A stretch of 64,000 nt of DNA from Streptomyces lichenis (GCF_023218175.1 NZ_JALPTH010000018.1:101645-165644), one strand, 5' to 3'. Shown: positions 1-9,964, counted from the stretch's first letter. A program made the numbers and translations. The notes: a model not told the origin generated them from the sequence alone.

Positions 1-878
1 ACCAGGTCGTAGCCGTTGATGTCACCGGCCTGGAGCGCCTGGCGGCGGCCCTCCTCGGTGTCGATGGTGCGGAAGACCAGGTTCTTGATCTTGGCCTTGT
101 CGCCCCAGTAGTCGTCGAAGCGGGTCAGGCTGACTTCCTTGTTGCCCTTGTTCCACTTCTCGATCTTGTACGGGCCGGTGCCGGCGACCGTGCCGGCCTC
201 CTGGCTGTACTTGGGGTAGGTGATCGCGTCGCCCTTGGCGGAGGCGTCCTGCTTCTCGTACTCCTTGAGCGCCTTCGGCGAGTGGATCGCCAGCGCCTGG
301 AGGGAGAAGCCGCCGGGGAGGTTGGCGGAGGGCTCGTTGACCTCGATGACCGCGGTGTTCTCGTCCTTGGCCGTGCAGGACTTGTAGTTGGCCTTGGGCG
401 TCTCGGGGTCCTCGTTCTTCGCGAAGCCGCCCATGATGGTCTGCCAGTAGTAGGAGACCGCGCTCGACTGGTAGGTGCCCTTCCAGTTGAACCAGTGGTC
501 GTAGTTGGCGCAGACCGCGGCGGCGTCGAACTTCTCGCCGTCGTGGAACGTCACGTTCTTGCGGAGGTTGAAGGTCCACACGGTGCCGGCCGGGTTGCTG
601 GACCAGGTCTCGGCCAGGCCGCCGGTCAGCTTGCTGCCGCCGGACTCGTGCTCCAGCAGCGCCTCGAACGCCTGGCGGGTGACCCGGAAGGTCTCGCCGT
701 CGCTGGCGAGCGCGGGGTCGAGCGAACCGGGGTCGCCGGCGCCGGCGAACACGAAGGTGTCCTTGGCGCCGCCCTTGTCACCGTCCTCGCCGCGCTCACT
801 GGCACAACCAGAGGCGATCAGCCCGACGGCGACCACCGCCGTGACCGCCCGGATGGATCGTGTTCGAAACGTGTGCAT
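1..878 (-). CDS. ABC transporter substrate-binding lipoprotein, peptide/nickel (SBP_bac_5) family, 3' end cut off
   Basis: Reading from an ATG at 878, the minus strand is open to the window edge, giving about 292 residues of a protein that normally has 530-600. The N-terminus is a lipoprotein signal: Arg residues, a hydrophobic stretch and a lipobox ending LIASGC, with Cys near residue 25. Then come an Asp/Gly-rich linker and the start of an extracellular solute-binding family 5 fold (FVFAGAGDPGSLDPALASDG, later TVWTFNLRKNVTFHDGEKFD). Such proteins capture oligopeptides or similar solutes outside the cell and deliver them to an ABC permease, presumably encoded beyond the left edge. A purine-rich ribosome site (AGGGGTGGG) lies just upstream. 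The substrate cannot be told from sequence. Confidence 0.9.
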   Translation of the reverse strand, partial: MHTFRTRSIRAVTAVVAVGLIASGCASERGEDGDKGGAKDTFVFAGAGDPGSLDPALASDGETFRVTRQAFEALLEHESGGSKLTGGLAETWSSNPAGTVWTFNLRKNVTFHDGEKFDAAAVCANYDHWFNWKGTYQSSAVSYYWQTIMGGFAKNEDPETPKANYKSCTAKDENTAVIEVNEPSANLPGGFSLQALAIHSPKALKEYEKQDASAKGDAITYPKYSQEAGTVAGTGPYKIEKWNKGNKEVSLTRFDDYWGDKAKIKNLVFRTIDTEEGRRQALQAGDINGYDL

Positions 879-1161
879 GGGCCCACCCCTGGTATGTGCG
901 CATGGTCGCTGGGTTCGATTGGCCGAACACTACCCACGCCTCTGACCGAGGAGAACAGTCCGCATAGCGGTGATACCCAGTCGAGACCCGGACACCGAAC
1001 CAACCGGACGTATACGGGAGATAGGGCCGCCACGCGGTCATCGGCACCCATGTGCGGGCACATCGGCGGGCGGGGTCCGGGGCCGTGGCGGGTGGTCGAT
1101 GGGTTGGATCGAGACGGCCGGGGCGCACCCGCCGCCTGGATCGGCGCCGGAGACGGGGACC

Positions 1162-1944
1162 TCAGGGCGTACGGGGCGGGTAGCCGTAGCCCGTGTGGGG
1201 GACGACCGGGGCGGTGGCGTGGGCCTCGCGGTCGTAGAAGGGGCGGGCGTGGGCGCGCAGCCAGAGCGCCACCGGGTCGTACGAGTCGGACATGGCGACC
1301 GTGGAGACCGGCAGCCCGTCCGGGACGGCGGCCACCGACTGGCTCATGATGGCCCGCACCGCGTCCACCGCGCCCTGGCCGGAGTCGTACAGGTCGAGGC
1401 CGATGACCAGGTACGGGGTGCCGGCGGCGGGCTGCACCCAGGCGCGGCGCAGCGAGCGGACGGCCGGGGTGCGGTGGGCGTTCTGCGCGAGCAGCGCGTA
1501 GAACTGCGGCAGGGCGATGGTGGGTTCGGAGAGCCGCAGCGGTCCGGCGGGCATCCGGTCCAGGCCGGCGGCGATCCGGCGCAGGTCGGGCCAGGGGACG
1601 CCGACGCCGCCGCCGGGGGCGTGCGGGTTGAGCCACAGGCCCCAGCGCTCGGCGTACAGGGCGCGGGCGATGTCCCGTCCGGTGACCACCTCGTGGGCGC
1701 GGTCCCAGCCGGAGGCGGCGAGCTCCCGCTCGGAGGTGGCGCACGGGGCGTAGCCGTGGCCGTCGACCTCCATGTTCCCGTACTGGGCGTCGAAGGAGCC
1801 GGGGCGGCCCTGCCACAGCAGCATCCACAGCCGGCCGTCGGCGAGGGCGTGCAGCAGCGCCTCATAGGCGTCGTACCGGCCGGGCACGACCCGCCCGAGC
1901 AGCTCCTCGACCCCACCGGTCGCCGCGGTGCCTGACCCGCTCAC
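1162..1944 (-). CDS. SseB family protein (enhanced serine sensitivity type), copy 1
   Basis: This 260-residue protein has the layout of actinobacterial SseB-domain proteins: an N-terminal SseB-like part (YEALLHALADGRLWMLLWQG) and a C-terminal part (TPYLVIGLDLYDSGQGAVDA). The GTG at 1944 is chosen because GGGAG precedes it by six bases; an upstream ATG at 1980 has no good ribosome site. It is the second gene of a pair with the SseB paralogue at 2009-2749, about 64 bases downstream of it. The family name comes from serine sensitivity on overexpression in E. coli; the biochemical role is unknown. Its position beside the glycine cleavage/serine deaminase genes fits a link to serine or glycine balance, which is inference. 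Confidence 0.75.
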   Translation of the reverse strand: MSGSGTAATGGVEELLGRVVPGRYDAYEALLHALADGRLWMLLWQGRPGSFDAQYGNMEVDGHGYAPCATSERELAASGWDRAHEVVTGRDIARALYAERWGLWLNPHAPGGGVGVPWPDLRRIAAGLDRMPAGPLRLSEPTIALPQFYALLAQNAHRTPAVRSLRRAWVQPAAGTPYLVIGLDLYDSGQGAVDAVRAIMSQSVAAVPDGLPVSTVAMSDSYDPVALWLRAHARPFYDREAHATAPVVPHTGYGYPPRTP

Positions 1945-2008
1945 TCGTTCTCCCGCCCCTCTTCGGGCCACCCGGCCCACCCGGCAAGCTTATGTGCGAC
2001 GGGCGCGG

Positions 2009-2749
2009 TCAGGCCGGTCCGCGCTGGTGGAAGGGGCGGAGCCGCTCCAGCATCCAGTCGCCGACCGGGTCCTGGGCCACGTCGAGCAGGACCAGGTTGA
2101 CCGGCCAGCGCACCGGGACGCGGCCGAGCGCCCGGCCGAGGGCGTCCATCGGGGCGGTGCGCTCGGGGCCCTCCCAGGAGGAGAGCTGGACACCGATGAA
2201 GAGGACCGGGTCGCCGCCCTCGACGCTGGCCAGGCAGCGGCGGGCGGTGAGCACGGTGCCGGCGGCGTCGAACTCGGCGGCCGCGGCGGCCAGGAAGTCC
2301 ACCGGGTCGTCCTGCCAGTCGGGCTCGAAGAGCCGCACCCGGCCGCCGGAGGCGGGCCCGTCCAGCGGGGTGTGCCCGGTGCGGCACAGCTCGGCGACGG
2401 CCGCGGGCGGCAGCGGTACGCCGACGGCGCCGCCCGGGTTGACGGCGATGCCGACCTGCGGGGGCAGGCCCCGGGCGAACTCCACGGCGGGCGCCACGGC
2501 GTGCGGGAGGTGGGGGCCGGCGCAGCGCCGGAACTGCTCGGCGGAGCTGAAGACCGGGACGTAGGCCTGGCCGTCCAGCTCCAGGGTGGGCAGGTCGAGG
2601 TCGCGGCTGTCGGGTCTGCCGCCGCCCGGCAGCGGCACCCAGACCTGGCTGCGGCCGAGCACCTCGATGAGGCGGGCCCCCGCCTCGGGCGTGCCGAGCG
2701 AGGCGGCGAGCGCCTCCTCCAGCTCGTTGGCCGGCCATGCGGTGTCCAC
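2009..2749 (-). CDS. SseB family protein, copy 2, with SseB C-terminal domain
   Basis: This 246-residue paralogue of the neighbouring SseB protein starts at a GTG preceded by GAGGG. The N-terminal half shows the typical ELEEALAASLGTPEAGARL and VWVPLPGG segments with a YVPVFSSAEQFRRC block. The C-terminal half (FDAAGTVLTARRCLASVEG, then a PVLFIGVQL strand) matches the SseB C-terminal domain. It is followed at once by copy 1, so the two probably share a transcript and may interact. No catalytic residues or membrane segments are visible, so it is likely cytosolic. The function is not established. Confidence 0.8.
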   Translation of the reverse strand: MDTAWPANELEEALAASLGTPEAGARLIEVLGRSQVWVPLPGGGRPDSRDLDLPTLELDGQAYVPVFSSAEQFRRCAGPHLPHAVAPAVEFARGLPPQVGIAVNPGGAVGVPLPPAAVAELCRTGHTPLDGPASGGRVRLFEPDWQDDPVDFLAAAAAEFDAAGTVLTARRCLASVEGGDPVLFIGVQLSSWEGPERTAPMDALGRALGRVPVRWPVNLVLLDVAQDPVGDWMLERLRPFHQRGPA

Positions 2750-2868
2750 TGCTGCCCTCGTCCCTCCCCGCGCCCCGCGCGTCCCTCGCCCCGGTCGGGT
2801 CACCGGTGGCTGCACCCTAACGCGGCCCGGGTGGGCGGGGGCTGGCGGCCCGGGTGGGCGGGGACCGG

Positions 2869-3588
2869 TCAGCCGTCGAAGGCGATCCGGCGCAGGGCGG
2901 AGGCGGCGGGGCGGTCCAGCAGGGTCGCGGAGGCGCAGCCGGCCGGGAGGATGCCGCGCTCGGCGTCGCCGACGAGCCGGCCGACGGCCCGGCGGTGGCG
3001 GGCGAAGGCGTACCCGGAGACGCCCCGGCCCCGGTCGCGCTGGCCCTGGCGGGCGGTGCGCGGGGTGACGTCCAGGAGCAGCAGGTGGAGCCGGCGGCCG
3101 CGTCTGGCGGCCTCCCGGGCCAGCCAGCGGCGCACCCAGGCCTGGGTGCCGCAGTCGTGGACCACGACCGGCTCGCCGGAGCGCAGCGCCCGGCGCAGCC
3201 CGGCGTAGTGGGCGAGCCGGGCGAGCGGGCGGTAGACCGCGTACGGCAGGGCAGCGGGCATCCGGTGCTCCCAGCGCTCGCGGGCGTCCTGGGAGTCGAT
3301 GCCGCGGCCCTGGGCGGCACGGGCGATCAGGGTGGACTTGCCGCTGCCGGGCAGACCGGAGACGACGACCAGGTCGCCGGGGGCGAAGGTGAGGGCGCGG
3401 GGGCCGCGGCCGGAGCGCTCGCGCAGATCGCGCACGGTGGGCGGGGCGGGGCGGGCGGCCCGGCCCGCGGCGGTGGCCCGGGCGCGGGCGGGCAGCCGGG
3501 GCCGGACGGCGCCGCCGGACCCGGTGCCGGCCGCGCCGGACGAGCCCGCGCCGCCCGTCGCGTACGCGTCGGTGCGCTGCGTCCTCAT
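2869..3588 (-). CDS. AAA/P-loop ATPase or kinase-like protein
   Basis: This 239-residue protein has a clear Walker A motif (VVVSGLPGSGKSTL, about residues 74-87) and a downstream strand HLLLLDVTPRTAR of the kind seen in zeta-toxin/polynucleotide-kinase-like P-loop proteins. The first 60 residues are low-complexity Gly/Ala/Arg. The ATG at 3588 is preceded by GGGGGAGTG. It is transcribed away from the glycine riboswitch and gcvT, and in the same direction as the two SseB genes downstream. The lone ATPase domain suggests phosphorylation of a small molecule or RNA end, but no substrate can be named. Its place next to the glycine/serine genes is the only functional clue. Confidence 0.8.
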   Translation of the reverse strand: MRTQRTDAYATGGAGSSGAAGTGSGGAVRPRLPARARATAAGRAARPAPPTVRDLRERSGRGPRALTFAPGDLVVVSGLPGSGKSTLIARAAQGRGIDSQDARERWEHRMPAALPYAVYRPLARLAHYAGLRRALRSGEPVVVHDCGTQAWVRRWLAREAARRGRRLHLLLLDVTPRTARQGQRDRGRGVSGYAFARHRRAVGRLVGDAERGILPAGCASATLLDRPAASALRRIAFDG

Positions 3589-3857
3589 CGCTCACTCCCC
3601 CGTCCAACGGGCCCCGTCGGGCCCAGGTCCCCGAGTTGTTTCACGCCAGGGGCTCGCCGTGCTCCGAGCTTCGCCCCTGAAGTGTAAAGAATCGGTAATA
3701 AGGCACAAGTGATATGACCATCCCCACGCTGGGGCCCCGGCAATCCGGACCTTTTCCGATGGCAGTGCTCGTGCGATGATGTGCCCGCCACGCGCACAGT
3801 TGGACAGCTCGACCGCTCGACCGTGCTGACAACCGCATACCGGCCGCTCGAATCCGC

Positions 3858-4072
3858 GCGGGAGAGTTCCGGGGCCGTACCGAGAGGTACACCGCACGCC
3901 CCGGGCGCCGAAGGAGCAAGTCCCTCCCTTGAATCTCTCAGGCCCCGTACCGCACGCGATGAGGCAGATCTGAAAAGCGAGCCGCTCCGCCGGCTCCACC
4001 CAAGGTGCAAGCCCCGACCCGCCGTGGTCGCGGCGAACCTCTCAGGTTCCGATGACAGATGGGGAGGATCGT
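3858..4072 (+). promoter_or_regulatory. Tandem glycine riboswitch upstream of gcvT
   Basis: The leader contains the conserved glycine aptamer elements twice. Aptamer 1 shows GCGGGAGAG (3858), CGCCGAAGGAGCAA (about 3906-3919), AATCTCTCAGG and a closing CAGATCTGAAAAG (about 3965-3977). Aptamer 2 follows with a short linker: CCCAAGGTGCAAGCC, then AACCTCTCAGGTTCCGATGA and ACAGATGGGGAGG ending near 4067. This is the arrangement of actinobacterial gcv leaders, in which glycine binding switches the glycine cleavage operon on. The gcvT start lies about 40 bases downstream. The 270 bases between the divergent ATPase start (3588) and aptamer 1 hold an AT-rich patch around 3680-3720 that probably carries promoters; I could not pick a convincing -10/-35 pair. 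Confidence 0.9.
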
Positions 4073-4109
4073 CCTCGCCAGCATGCCCCGGACCTGGGAG
4101 CCACATCCG

Positions 4110-5225
4110 ATGAGCACCGCCCCCCGTACCACCGCCCTGGACGCCGTGCACCGCGCCCTGGGCGCGACCATGACCGACTTCGCCGGCTGGGACATGCCGC
4201 TGCGCTACGGCAGCGAGCGGGACGAGCACCAGGCCGTCCGCACCCGGGCCGGGCTGTTCGACCTGTCCCACATGGGCGAGATCACCGTCACCGGGCCGCA
4301 GGCCGCCGCGCTGCTGGACTTCTCGCTGGTCGGCAACATCTCCTCGGTCGCCGTGGGCCGCGCCCGCTACACCATGATCTGCCAGGAGGACGGCGGCATC
4401 CTGGACGACCTGATCGTCTACCGGCTGGAGGAGCGGCGGTACATGGTCGTCGCCAACGCCTCCAACGCCCAGACCGTGCTGGACGCGCTGAGCGCGCGGG
4501 CGGCCGGCTTCGACGCCGAGGTGCGCGACGACCGGGACGCCTACGCGCTGATCGCGGTGCAGGGCCCGGCCTCCCCCGGCATCCTCGCCTCGCTGACCGA
4601 CGCCGACCTGGACGGGCTGAAGTACTACGCGGGGCTGCCCGGCACCGTCGCCGGGGTGCCGGCGCTGATCGCCCGTACCGGCTACACCGGCGAGGACGGC
4701 TTCGAGCTGTTCTCCGCCCCCGAGCACGCCGAGACCCTGTGGACCGCGCTGACCGAGGCGGGCGCGGAGGCCGGGCTGATCCCGTGCGGGCTGTCCTGCC
4801 GGGACACCCTGCGCCTGGAGGCGGGCATGCCGCTGTACGGGCACGAGCTGACCACCGCGCTGACCCCGTTCGACGCGGGTCTGGGCCGAGTGGTCAAGTT
4901 CGAGAAGGAGGGCGACTTCGTCGGGCGGGCCGCGCTGGAGGCGGCCGCCGAGCGCGCCTCGGCCAAGCCGCCGCGCAAGCTGGTCGGGCTGGTCGCCGAG
5001 GGCCGCCGGGTGCCGCGCGCCGGGATGTCCGTGGTGGCCGGCGGCGAGGTGGTCGGCGAGGTCACCTCCGGCGCCCCCTCCCCCACCCTCGGCAAGCCGA
5101 TCGCCATGGCCTACCTGGACGCGGCGCACGCCGAGCCGGGCACCGCGGGCGTCGGCGTCGACATCCGCGGTACCCATGAGCCGTACGAGGTCGTCGCGCT
5201 GCCGTTCTACAAGCGGCAGAAGTGA
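4110..5225 (+). CDS. gcvT: Aminomethyltransferase (glycine cleavage system T-protein)
   Basis: This 371-residue protein is full length for GcvT. It transfers the methylene group from the aminomethyl-lipoyl H-protein to tetrahydrofolate and releases ammonia. Family segments are plain: FAGWDMPLRYGS and LFDLSHMGEI at the N-terminus, IAVQGPASPGILA, ARTGYTGEDGFELF, and CRDTLRLEAGMPLYGHEL in the middle. The ATG at 4110 is the natural start for this N-terminus (STAPRTTALDAVHRALGA) and has GGGAG upstream; the frame is open to 4059 but that region belongs to the riboswitch. It is the first gene of gcvT-gcvH-glyA. No gcvP is in this window, as in other Streptomyces where it lies elsewhere. Confidence 0.96.
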   Translation: MSTAPRTTALDAVHRALGATMTDFAGWDMPLRYGSERDEHQAVRTRAGLFDLSHMGEITVTGPQAAALLDFSLVGNISSVAVGRARYTMICQEDGGILDDLIVYRLEERRYMVVANASNAQTVLDALSARAAGFDAEVRDDRDAYALIAVQGPASPGILASLTDADLDGLKYYAGLPGTVAGVPALIARTGYTGEDGFELFSAPEHAETLWTALTEAGAEAGLIPCGLSCRDTLRLEAGMPLYGHELTTALTPFDAGLGRVVKFEKEGDFVGRAALEAAAERASAKPPRKLVGLVAEGRRVPRAGMSVVAGGEVVGEVTSGAPSPTLGKPIAMAYLDAAHAEPGTAGVGVDIRGTHEPYEVVALPFYKRQK

Positions 5226-5360
5226 CCCGCAGCCGTATCCATACGGAAGGGCCGCCCGCATCCGTACGGCCGTGTCCGGCCCCGTAGCACGGGTGAGCCA
5301 CGCCCGCGCCACCGCTCCCCCGTTCACCACCACTCCCCCGCGTACAGGAGAATCCAGGTC

Positions 5361-5738
5361 ATGAGCAACCCCCAGCAGCTGCGCTTCAGCAAGGAGCACG
5401 AGTGGCTGTCGCCCGCCGAGGACGGCGTGTCGACGGTCGGCATCACCGAGTTCGCGGCGAACGCGCTCGGCGATGTGGTGTACGCCCAGCTCCCGGAGGT
5501 CGGCGACACGGTGACCGCGGGCGAGACCTGCGGCGAGCTGGAGTCGACCAAGTCCGTCAGCGACCTGTACTCGCCGGTGAGCGGTGAGGTCGTCGAGGCC
5601 AACCAGGACGTGGTGGACGACCCGTCCCTGGTGAACACCGCGCCGTTCGAGGGCGGCTGGCTGTTCAAGGTACGCGTCAGCGAGGAGCCGAAGGACCTGC
5701 TCTCCGCGGACGAGTACACCGAGTTCTCCGGCGCCTGA
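5361..5738 (+). CDS. gcvH: Glycine cleavage system H-protein
   Basis: This 125-residue lipoyl carrier shuttles the aminomethyl group between the P, T and L proteins. The lipoylation site is visible as GELESTKSVSDLYSPVSGE, with the modified Lys near residue 64. The length and the start (MSNPQQLRFSKEHEW) are standard. An AGGAG precedes the ATG. It lies 135 bases after gcvT; that gap holds a small perfect palindrome, CCGTATCCATACGG (5233-5246), that may fold. It is only 12 bases before glyA, so those two are certainly cotranscribed. Confidence 0.97.
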   Translation: MSNPQQLRFSKEHEWLSPAEDGVSTVGITEFAANALGDVVYAQLPEVGDTVTAGETCGELESTKSVSDLYSPVSGEVVEANQDVVDDPSLVNTAPFEGGWLFKVRVSEEPKDLLSADEYTEFSGA

Positions 5739-5750
5739 GGAGCCCGATCG

Positions 5751-7010
<1,260 letters not shown>

Positions 7011-7023
7011 CCTTTGCTAGGTA

Positions 7024-7059
7024 TACGTAACTTTTGACGATTATCGTGAAGGTTACGTA
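7024..7059. promoter_or_regulatory. Nested palindrome between glyA and sdaA, candidate operator/promoter
   Basis: An AT-rich island begins just after the glyA stop. The outer arms are a perfect 8-bp inverted repeat, TACGTAAC (7024-7031) and GTTACGTA (7052-7059). Between them is a second perfect palindrome, ACGAT-T-ATCGT (7037-7047). A TTGACG hexamer (7034-7039) overlaps the inner arm and could be a -35 element, with TAGCAC about 18 bases downstream as a weak -10. Dyad symmetry with roughly two-turn spacing suits a dimeric regulator acting on sdaA, or it may be a cruciform/RNA hairpin. No protein can be assigned. Confidence 0.4.
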
Positions 7060-7077
7060 GCACACCGACTGATCCGC

Positions 7078-7115
7078 GGGGCACCGCGCACACTGAAGAG
7101 TGAGTGCGGTGCCCC
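7078..7115 (+). terminator. Hairpin terminator candidate after glyA
   Basis: GGGGCACCGC (7078-7087) pairs perfectly with GCGGTGCCCC (7106-7115). The enclosed bases form a second small stem, CACT-GAAG-AGTG. There is no T-run, as is usual for Streptomyces terminators. It separates the gcvT-gcvH-glyA unit from sdaA, though it could also act as a leader structure for sdaA. Confidence 0.55.
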
Positions 7116-7233
7116 GTGGCTTGCCCCCGGACCGCCCGAGGGCCCTGGAAACCGATCCACCGCCCGCCCCCTCCCCCGCTTGTTCCTGCACCACCCCGGC
7201 AGACAGCGACGTCTACCCACCAAGGAGACTTCC

Positions 7234-8604
7234 GTGGCCATCTCGGTCTTCGACCTGTTCTCGATCGGCATCGGCCCGTCCAGCTCCCACACGGTCGGCC
7301 CCATGCGGGCGGCCCGGATGTTCGCCCGGCGCCTGAAGAACGAGGGGCTGCTCGCCCACACCGCAAAGGTCCGCGCCGAGCTGTTCGGCTCGCTCGGCGC
7401 CACCGGCCACGGGCACGGCACCCCCAAGGCGGTGCTGCTCGGGCTGGAGGGCGACTCCCCGCGCACCGTGGACGTGGAGAGCGCGGACGCGCGGGTGGAG
7501 GCGATCAAGGAGGCCGGGCGGCTCAACCTGCTCGGCGCCCACGAGATCGGCTTCGACTTCGACGAGGATCTGATACTGCACCGCCGCAAGGCGCTTCCGT
7601 ACCACGCCAACGGCATGACGGTCGTCGCCTTCGACGCCTCCGGGGCCACCCTGCTGGAGAAGACCTACTACTCGGTCGGCGGCGGCTTCGTGGTGGACGA
7701 GGACGCGGTGGCCGGCGAGAACCCGATCGTCCCCGACGACACCGCCCTGCGGCACCCCTTCCGCACCGGCGACGAGCTGCTGCGGCTCACCCGGGAGACC
7801 GGCCTGTCCATCTCCGCCCTGATGCTGGAGAACGAGAAGGCCTGGCGCACCGAGGAGGAGATCCGCGCCGGTCTGCTCGAGATCTGGCGGGTGATGCAGT
7901 CCTGCGTGGAGCGCGGCCTGTCCCGCGAGGGCATCCTGCCAGGCGGGCTGAAGGTGCGCCGCCGGGCCGCGCACACCGCCCGCAAGCTGCGCTCCGAGGG
8001 CGACCCGCTGGCGCTGTCCATGGAGTGGATCACCCTCTACGCGATGGCGGTCAACGAGGAGAACGCGGCCGGCGGCCGGGTGGTGACCGCCCCGACGAAC
8101 GGCGCGGCCGGCATCATCCCGGCGGTCCTGCACTACTACGTGAACTTCGTGCCCGGCGCCGACGACGAAGGCGTGGTCCGCTTCCTGCTGGCCGCCGGCG
8201 CCATCGGCATGCTCTTCAAGGAGAACGCCTCCATCTCCGGCGCCGAGGTCGGCTGCCAGGGCGAGGTCGGCTCCGCCTGCTCCATGGCCGCGGGCGCCCT
8301 CGCCGAGGTGATGGGCGGCTCCCCCGAACAGGTGGAGAACGCCGCCGAGATCGGCATGGAGCACAACCTGGGCCTGACCTGCGACCCGGTCGGCGGCCTG
8401 GTCCAGATCCCGTGCATCGAGCGCAACGGCATGGCCGCCGTCAAGGCCGTCACCGCGGCCCGGATGGCACTGCGCGGCGACGGCAGCCACAAGGTCTCGC
8501 TGGACAAGGTCATCAAGACCATGAAGGACACCGGCGCCGACATGAGCGTGAAGTACAAGGAGACGGCCCGGGGCGGGCTGGCGGTGAACATCATCGAGTG
8601 CTGA
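7234..8604 (+). CDS. sdaA: L-serine ammonia-lyase (serine deaminase), iron-sulfur type
   Basis: This 456-residue single-chain L-serine dehydratase converts serine to pyruvate and ammonia using a [4Fe-4S] cluster. The beta-domain start ISVFDLFSIGIGPSSSHTVG is textbook. Cluster-type cysteines appear in GCQGEVGSACSMAAGAL (about residues 339-348) and CDPVGGLVQIPC (about residues 382-393). The GTG at 7234 is chosen because AAGGAG sits seven bases upstream and the family starts exactly here. Downstream of the glycine-responsive operon, it would drain serine made by GlyA to pyruvate when glycine is high. Confidence 0.96.
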   Translation: MAISVFDLFSIGIGPSSSHTVGPMRAARMFARRLKNEGLLAHTAKVRAELFGSLGATGHGHGTPKAVLLGLEGDSPRTVDVESADARVEAIKEAGRLNLLGAHEIGFDFDEDLILHRRKALPYHANGMTVVAFDASGATLLEKTYYSVGGGFVVDEDAVAGENPIVPDDTALRHPFRTGDELLRLTRETGLSISALMLENEKAWRTEEEIRAGLLEIWRVMQSCVERGLSREGILPGGLKVRRRAAHTARKLRSEGDPLALSMEWITLYAMAVNEENAAGGRVVTAPTNGAAGIIPAVLHYYVNFVPGADDEGVVRFLLAAGAIGMLFKENASISGAEVGCQGEVGSACSMAAGALAEVMGGSPEQVENAAEIGMEHNLGLTCDPVGGLVQIPCIERNGMAAVKAVTAARMALRGDGSHKVSLDKVIKTMKDTGADMSVKYKETARGGLAVNIIEC

Positions 8605-9076
8605 GGCGGGCGAGGCCCGGATGCCCGGCGGTACGGCTCACCGCGCACCGGGCGCACCGCTGACTCCGACCGGATCCGCCCCTTGATCACCACCAGGTCA
8701 GCATGCCGTCTTCACCGAATCCTGCTCTCCTCGCATCCGCCGCCCTGACACGACGGCGTCGGTGATCGATCGCGGGACAAGCGGGCCCACCGGAGCCACG
8801 CCGTCCAGGACGCGCCCGCCGCCTCGGCTGCGTGCCGCAAGACGGTGCGGCCGACCCGGCGGAGTTGAACGTCCTGCTGCTGAGGAGGCACGAGCACGAG
8901 GTGCCGGCGATCATCTGGCCTGCGCTGTCGACGGCATCATGATCGACGTCGCCCACCGCGACCTGGCACGGAGACGACCGGGGCACCGCACTGCCGGCGG
9001 CGACCGACAAGTGGCGGGAGTCAAGGACAGGGGAGGCGCTGGAGCAGTCGCTTCAAAATCTGAACAGAAGGAGACA
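8605..9076. other. 472-base gap between sdaA and the Imm49 gene, holding gene debris
   Basis: No intact gene is supported here. The frame of the Imm49 gene is open back to 8762, but that extension has no protein-like composition and no ribosome site. A weak hairpin (GCCCGG at 8623 with CCGGGC at 8648) may end the sdaA transcript. Positions 8821-8864 match the universal stress gene at about 10190 (separate entry). The rest is unassigned, and the promoter of the Imm49 gene should lie near its right end. Confidence 0.6.
8821..8864 (-). pseudogene. Remnant of a universal stress protein gene
   Basis: Read on the minus strand, this stretch encodes RRVGRTVLRHAAEAAG, nearly identical to RQVGRTALRHAAEAAE of the intact UspA-type protein at 9965-10381. 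At DNA level about 39 of 44 bases agree by eye with the region near 10180-10225. Outside this core the reading frame decays at once (no nucleotide-binding glycine motif, no start). It is best read as the leftover of a duplicated or transferred stress-protein gene. Codon-biased convergence of a helix-rich segment is a less likely explanation. Confidence 0.55.
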
Positions 9077-9937
9077 GTGTCCGTGGTCGTCCCACGCCAG
9101 GAGTACCGGAAGGACAAGTTGGCGGCAGTGGTTCCCGTCATGGAGAGTTCGCTGTCCTACTCGCTGGAGAAGATCGAGACCTCGCACAACTCCAGGGCGG
9201 ACGCGCTCATGGAGTCATTGAACGTCGCCCTGGTCCGCTGTGTCGGGGACCCCCGCGCCGGCCTGCTGGAGACCTGGGAGTCCTGGCTGCTGACCATGCA
9301 GGTGCACTCGGCCGTCTTCGCCGCCGCCGACCCCGAGCAGGAGACCGTCACCTGCAGGATTCGCCAGGAGGAACGCGACCTCGCTACCACCGGGCCGCAG
9401 ACCTACCTCAACGCCGACACCTGGCTCGACGCCTTCTACCTCGCGATGATCTGCCGCGAGGCGGCCCGCCTCGACATGCTGGCCCGGATTCCCGTCTCCT
9501 TCCTGCGCGACTTCGGCGGCGCCATGGACGAGTACACCTACGCCTGGGTGGAGACCCTCCAGAGCTTCTGGCTCCGCCGCGAGGACCTGAGCACCCACCT
9601 GGTCCGTGCCGTGGACCTCAGCGCTGCCGAGCACGCCCGCGTCATCGACGCGGACGAGATGACCCAACTCCGCTATCCGCCGATCATGATGCTCTACCGC
9701 TACCTCCGCAACGACTCCGCCGGCTTCAACGACGCCCTGGCAGACGCCATCAACTGGCACAAGGACTACTGGACCGCCGACGAGGACCGCACAGAGAACA
9801 TTCACGGGGTCGTGGCCCTCGCACCACTGGCCATCGCCTGCCTGGCGAAGGCCAACGGCCTCCCGGTCGAGGTCCAGACGGAGTACCTCCCCGACGCCCT
9901 GCTCGACTTCGCCTGGCGCGGCGAGTTCGACGCGTAG
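9077..9937 (+). CDS. Imm49 family immunity protein, no toxin nearby
   Basis: This 286-residue protein matches the Imm49 immunity family common in Streptomyces. Visible family segments are LETWESWLLTMQVHSAVFAA, TGPQTYLNADTWLDAFYLAM with CREAARL, YTYAWVETLQSFW, YPPIMMLYRYLRNDSAGFN and HKDYWTADEDRTENIHGVVA. The GTG at 9077 has GAAGGAGA upstream and gives the usual length. Imm49 proteins are predicted to neutralise a toxin of polymorphic toxin systems, but no toxin, secretion or effector gene is adjacent, so this is an orphan copy. It is convergent with the UspA/permease pair, with a 27-base gap. Confidence 0.85.
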   Translation: MSVVVPRQEYRKDKLAAVVPVMESSLSYSLEKIETSHNSRADALMESLNVALVRCVGDPRAGLLETWESWLLTMQVHSAVFAAADPEQETVTCRIRQEERDLATTGPQTYLNADTWLDAFYLAMICREAARLDMLARIPVSFLRDFGGAMDEYTYAWVETLQSFWLRREDLSTHLVRAVDLSAAEHARVIDADEMTQLRYPPIMMLYRYLRNDSAGFNDALADAINWHKDYWTADEDRTENIHGVVALAPLAIACLAKANGLPVEVQTEYLPDALLDFAWRGEFDA

Positions 9938-9964
9938 CAGTACCACCCCGCGTACCGCCGTCCG

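Noticed and set aside
8762..9076. N-terminal extension of the Imm49 gene by 105 codons
   Set aside because: No ribosome site, Arg/Ala-rich filler, and the family begins at GTG 9077 behind GAAGGAGA.
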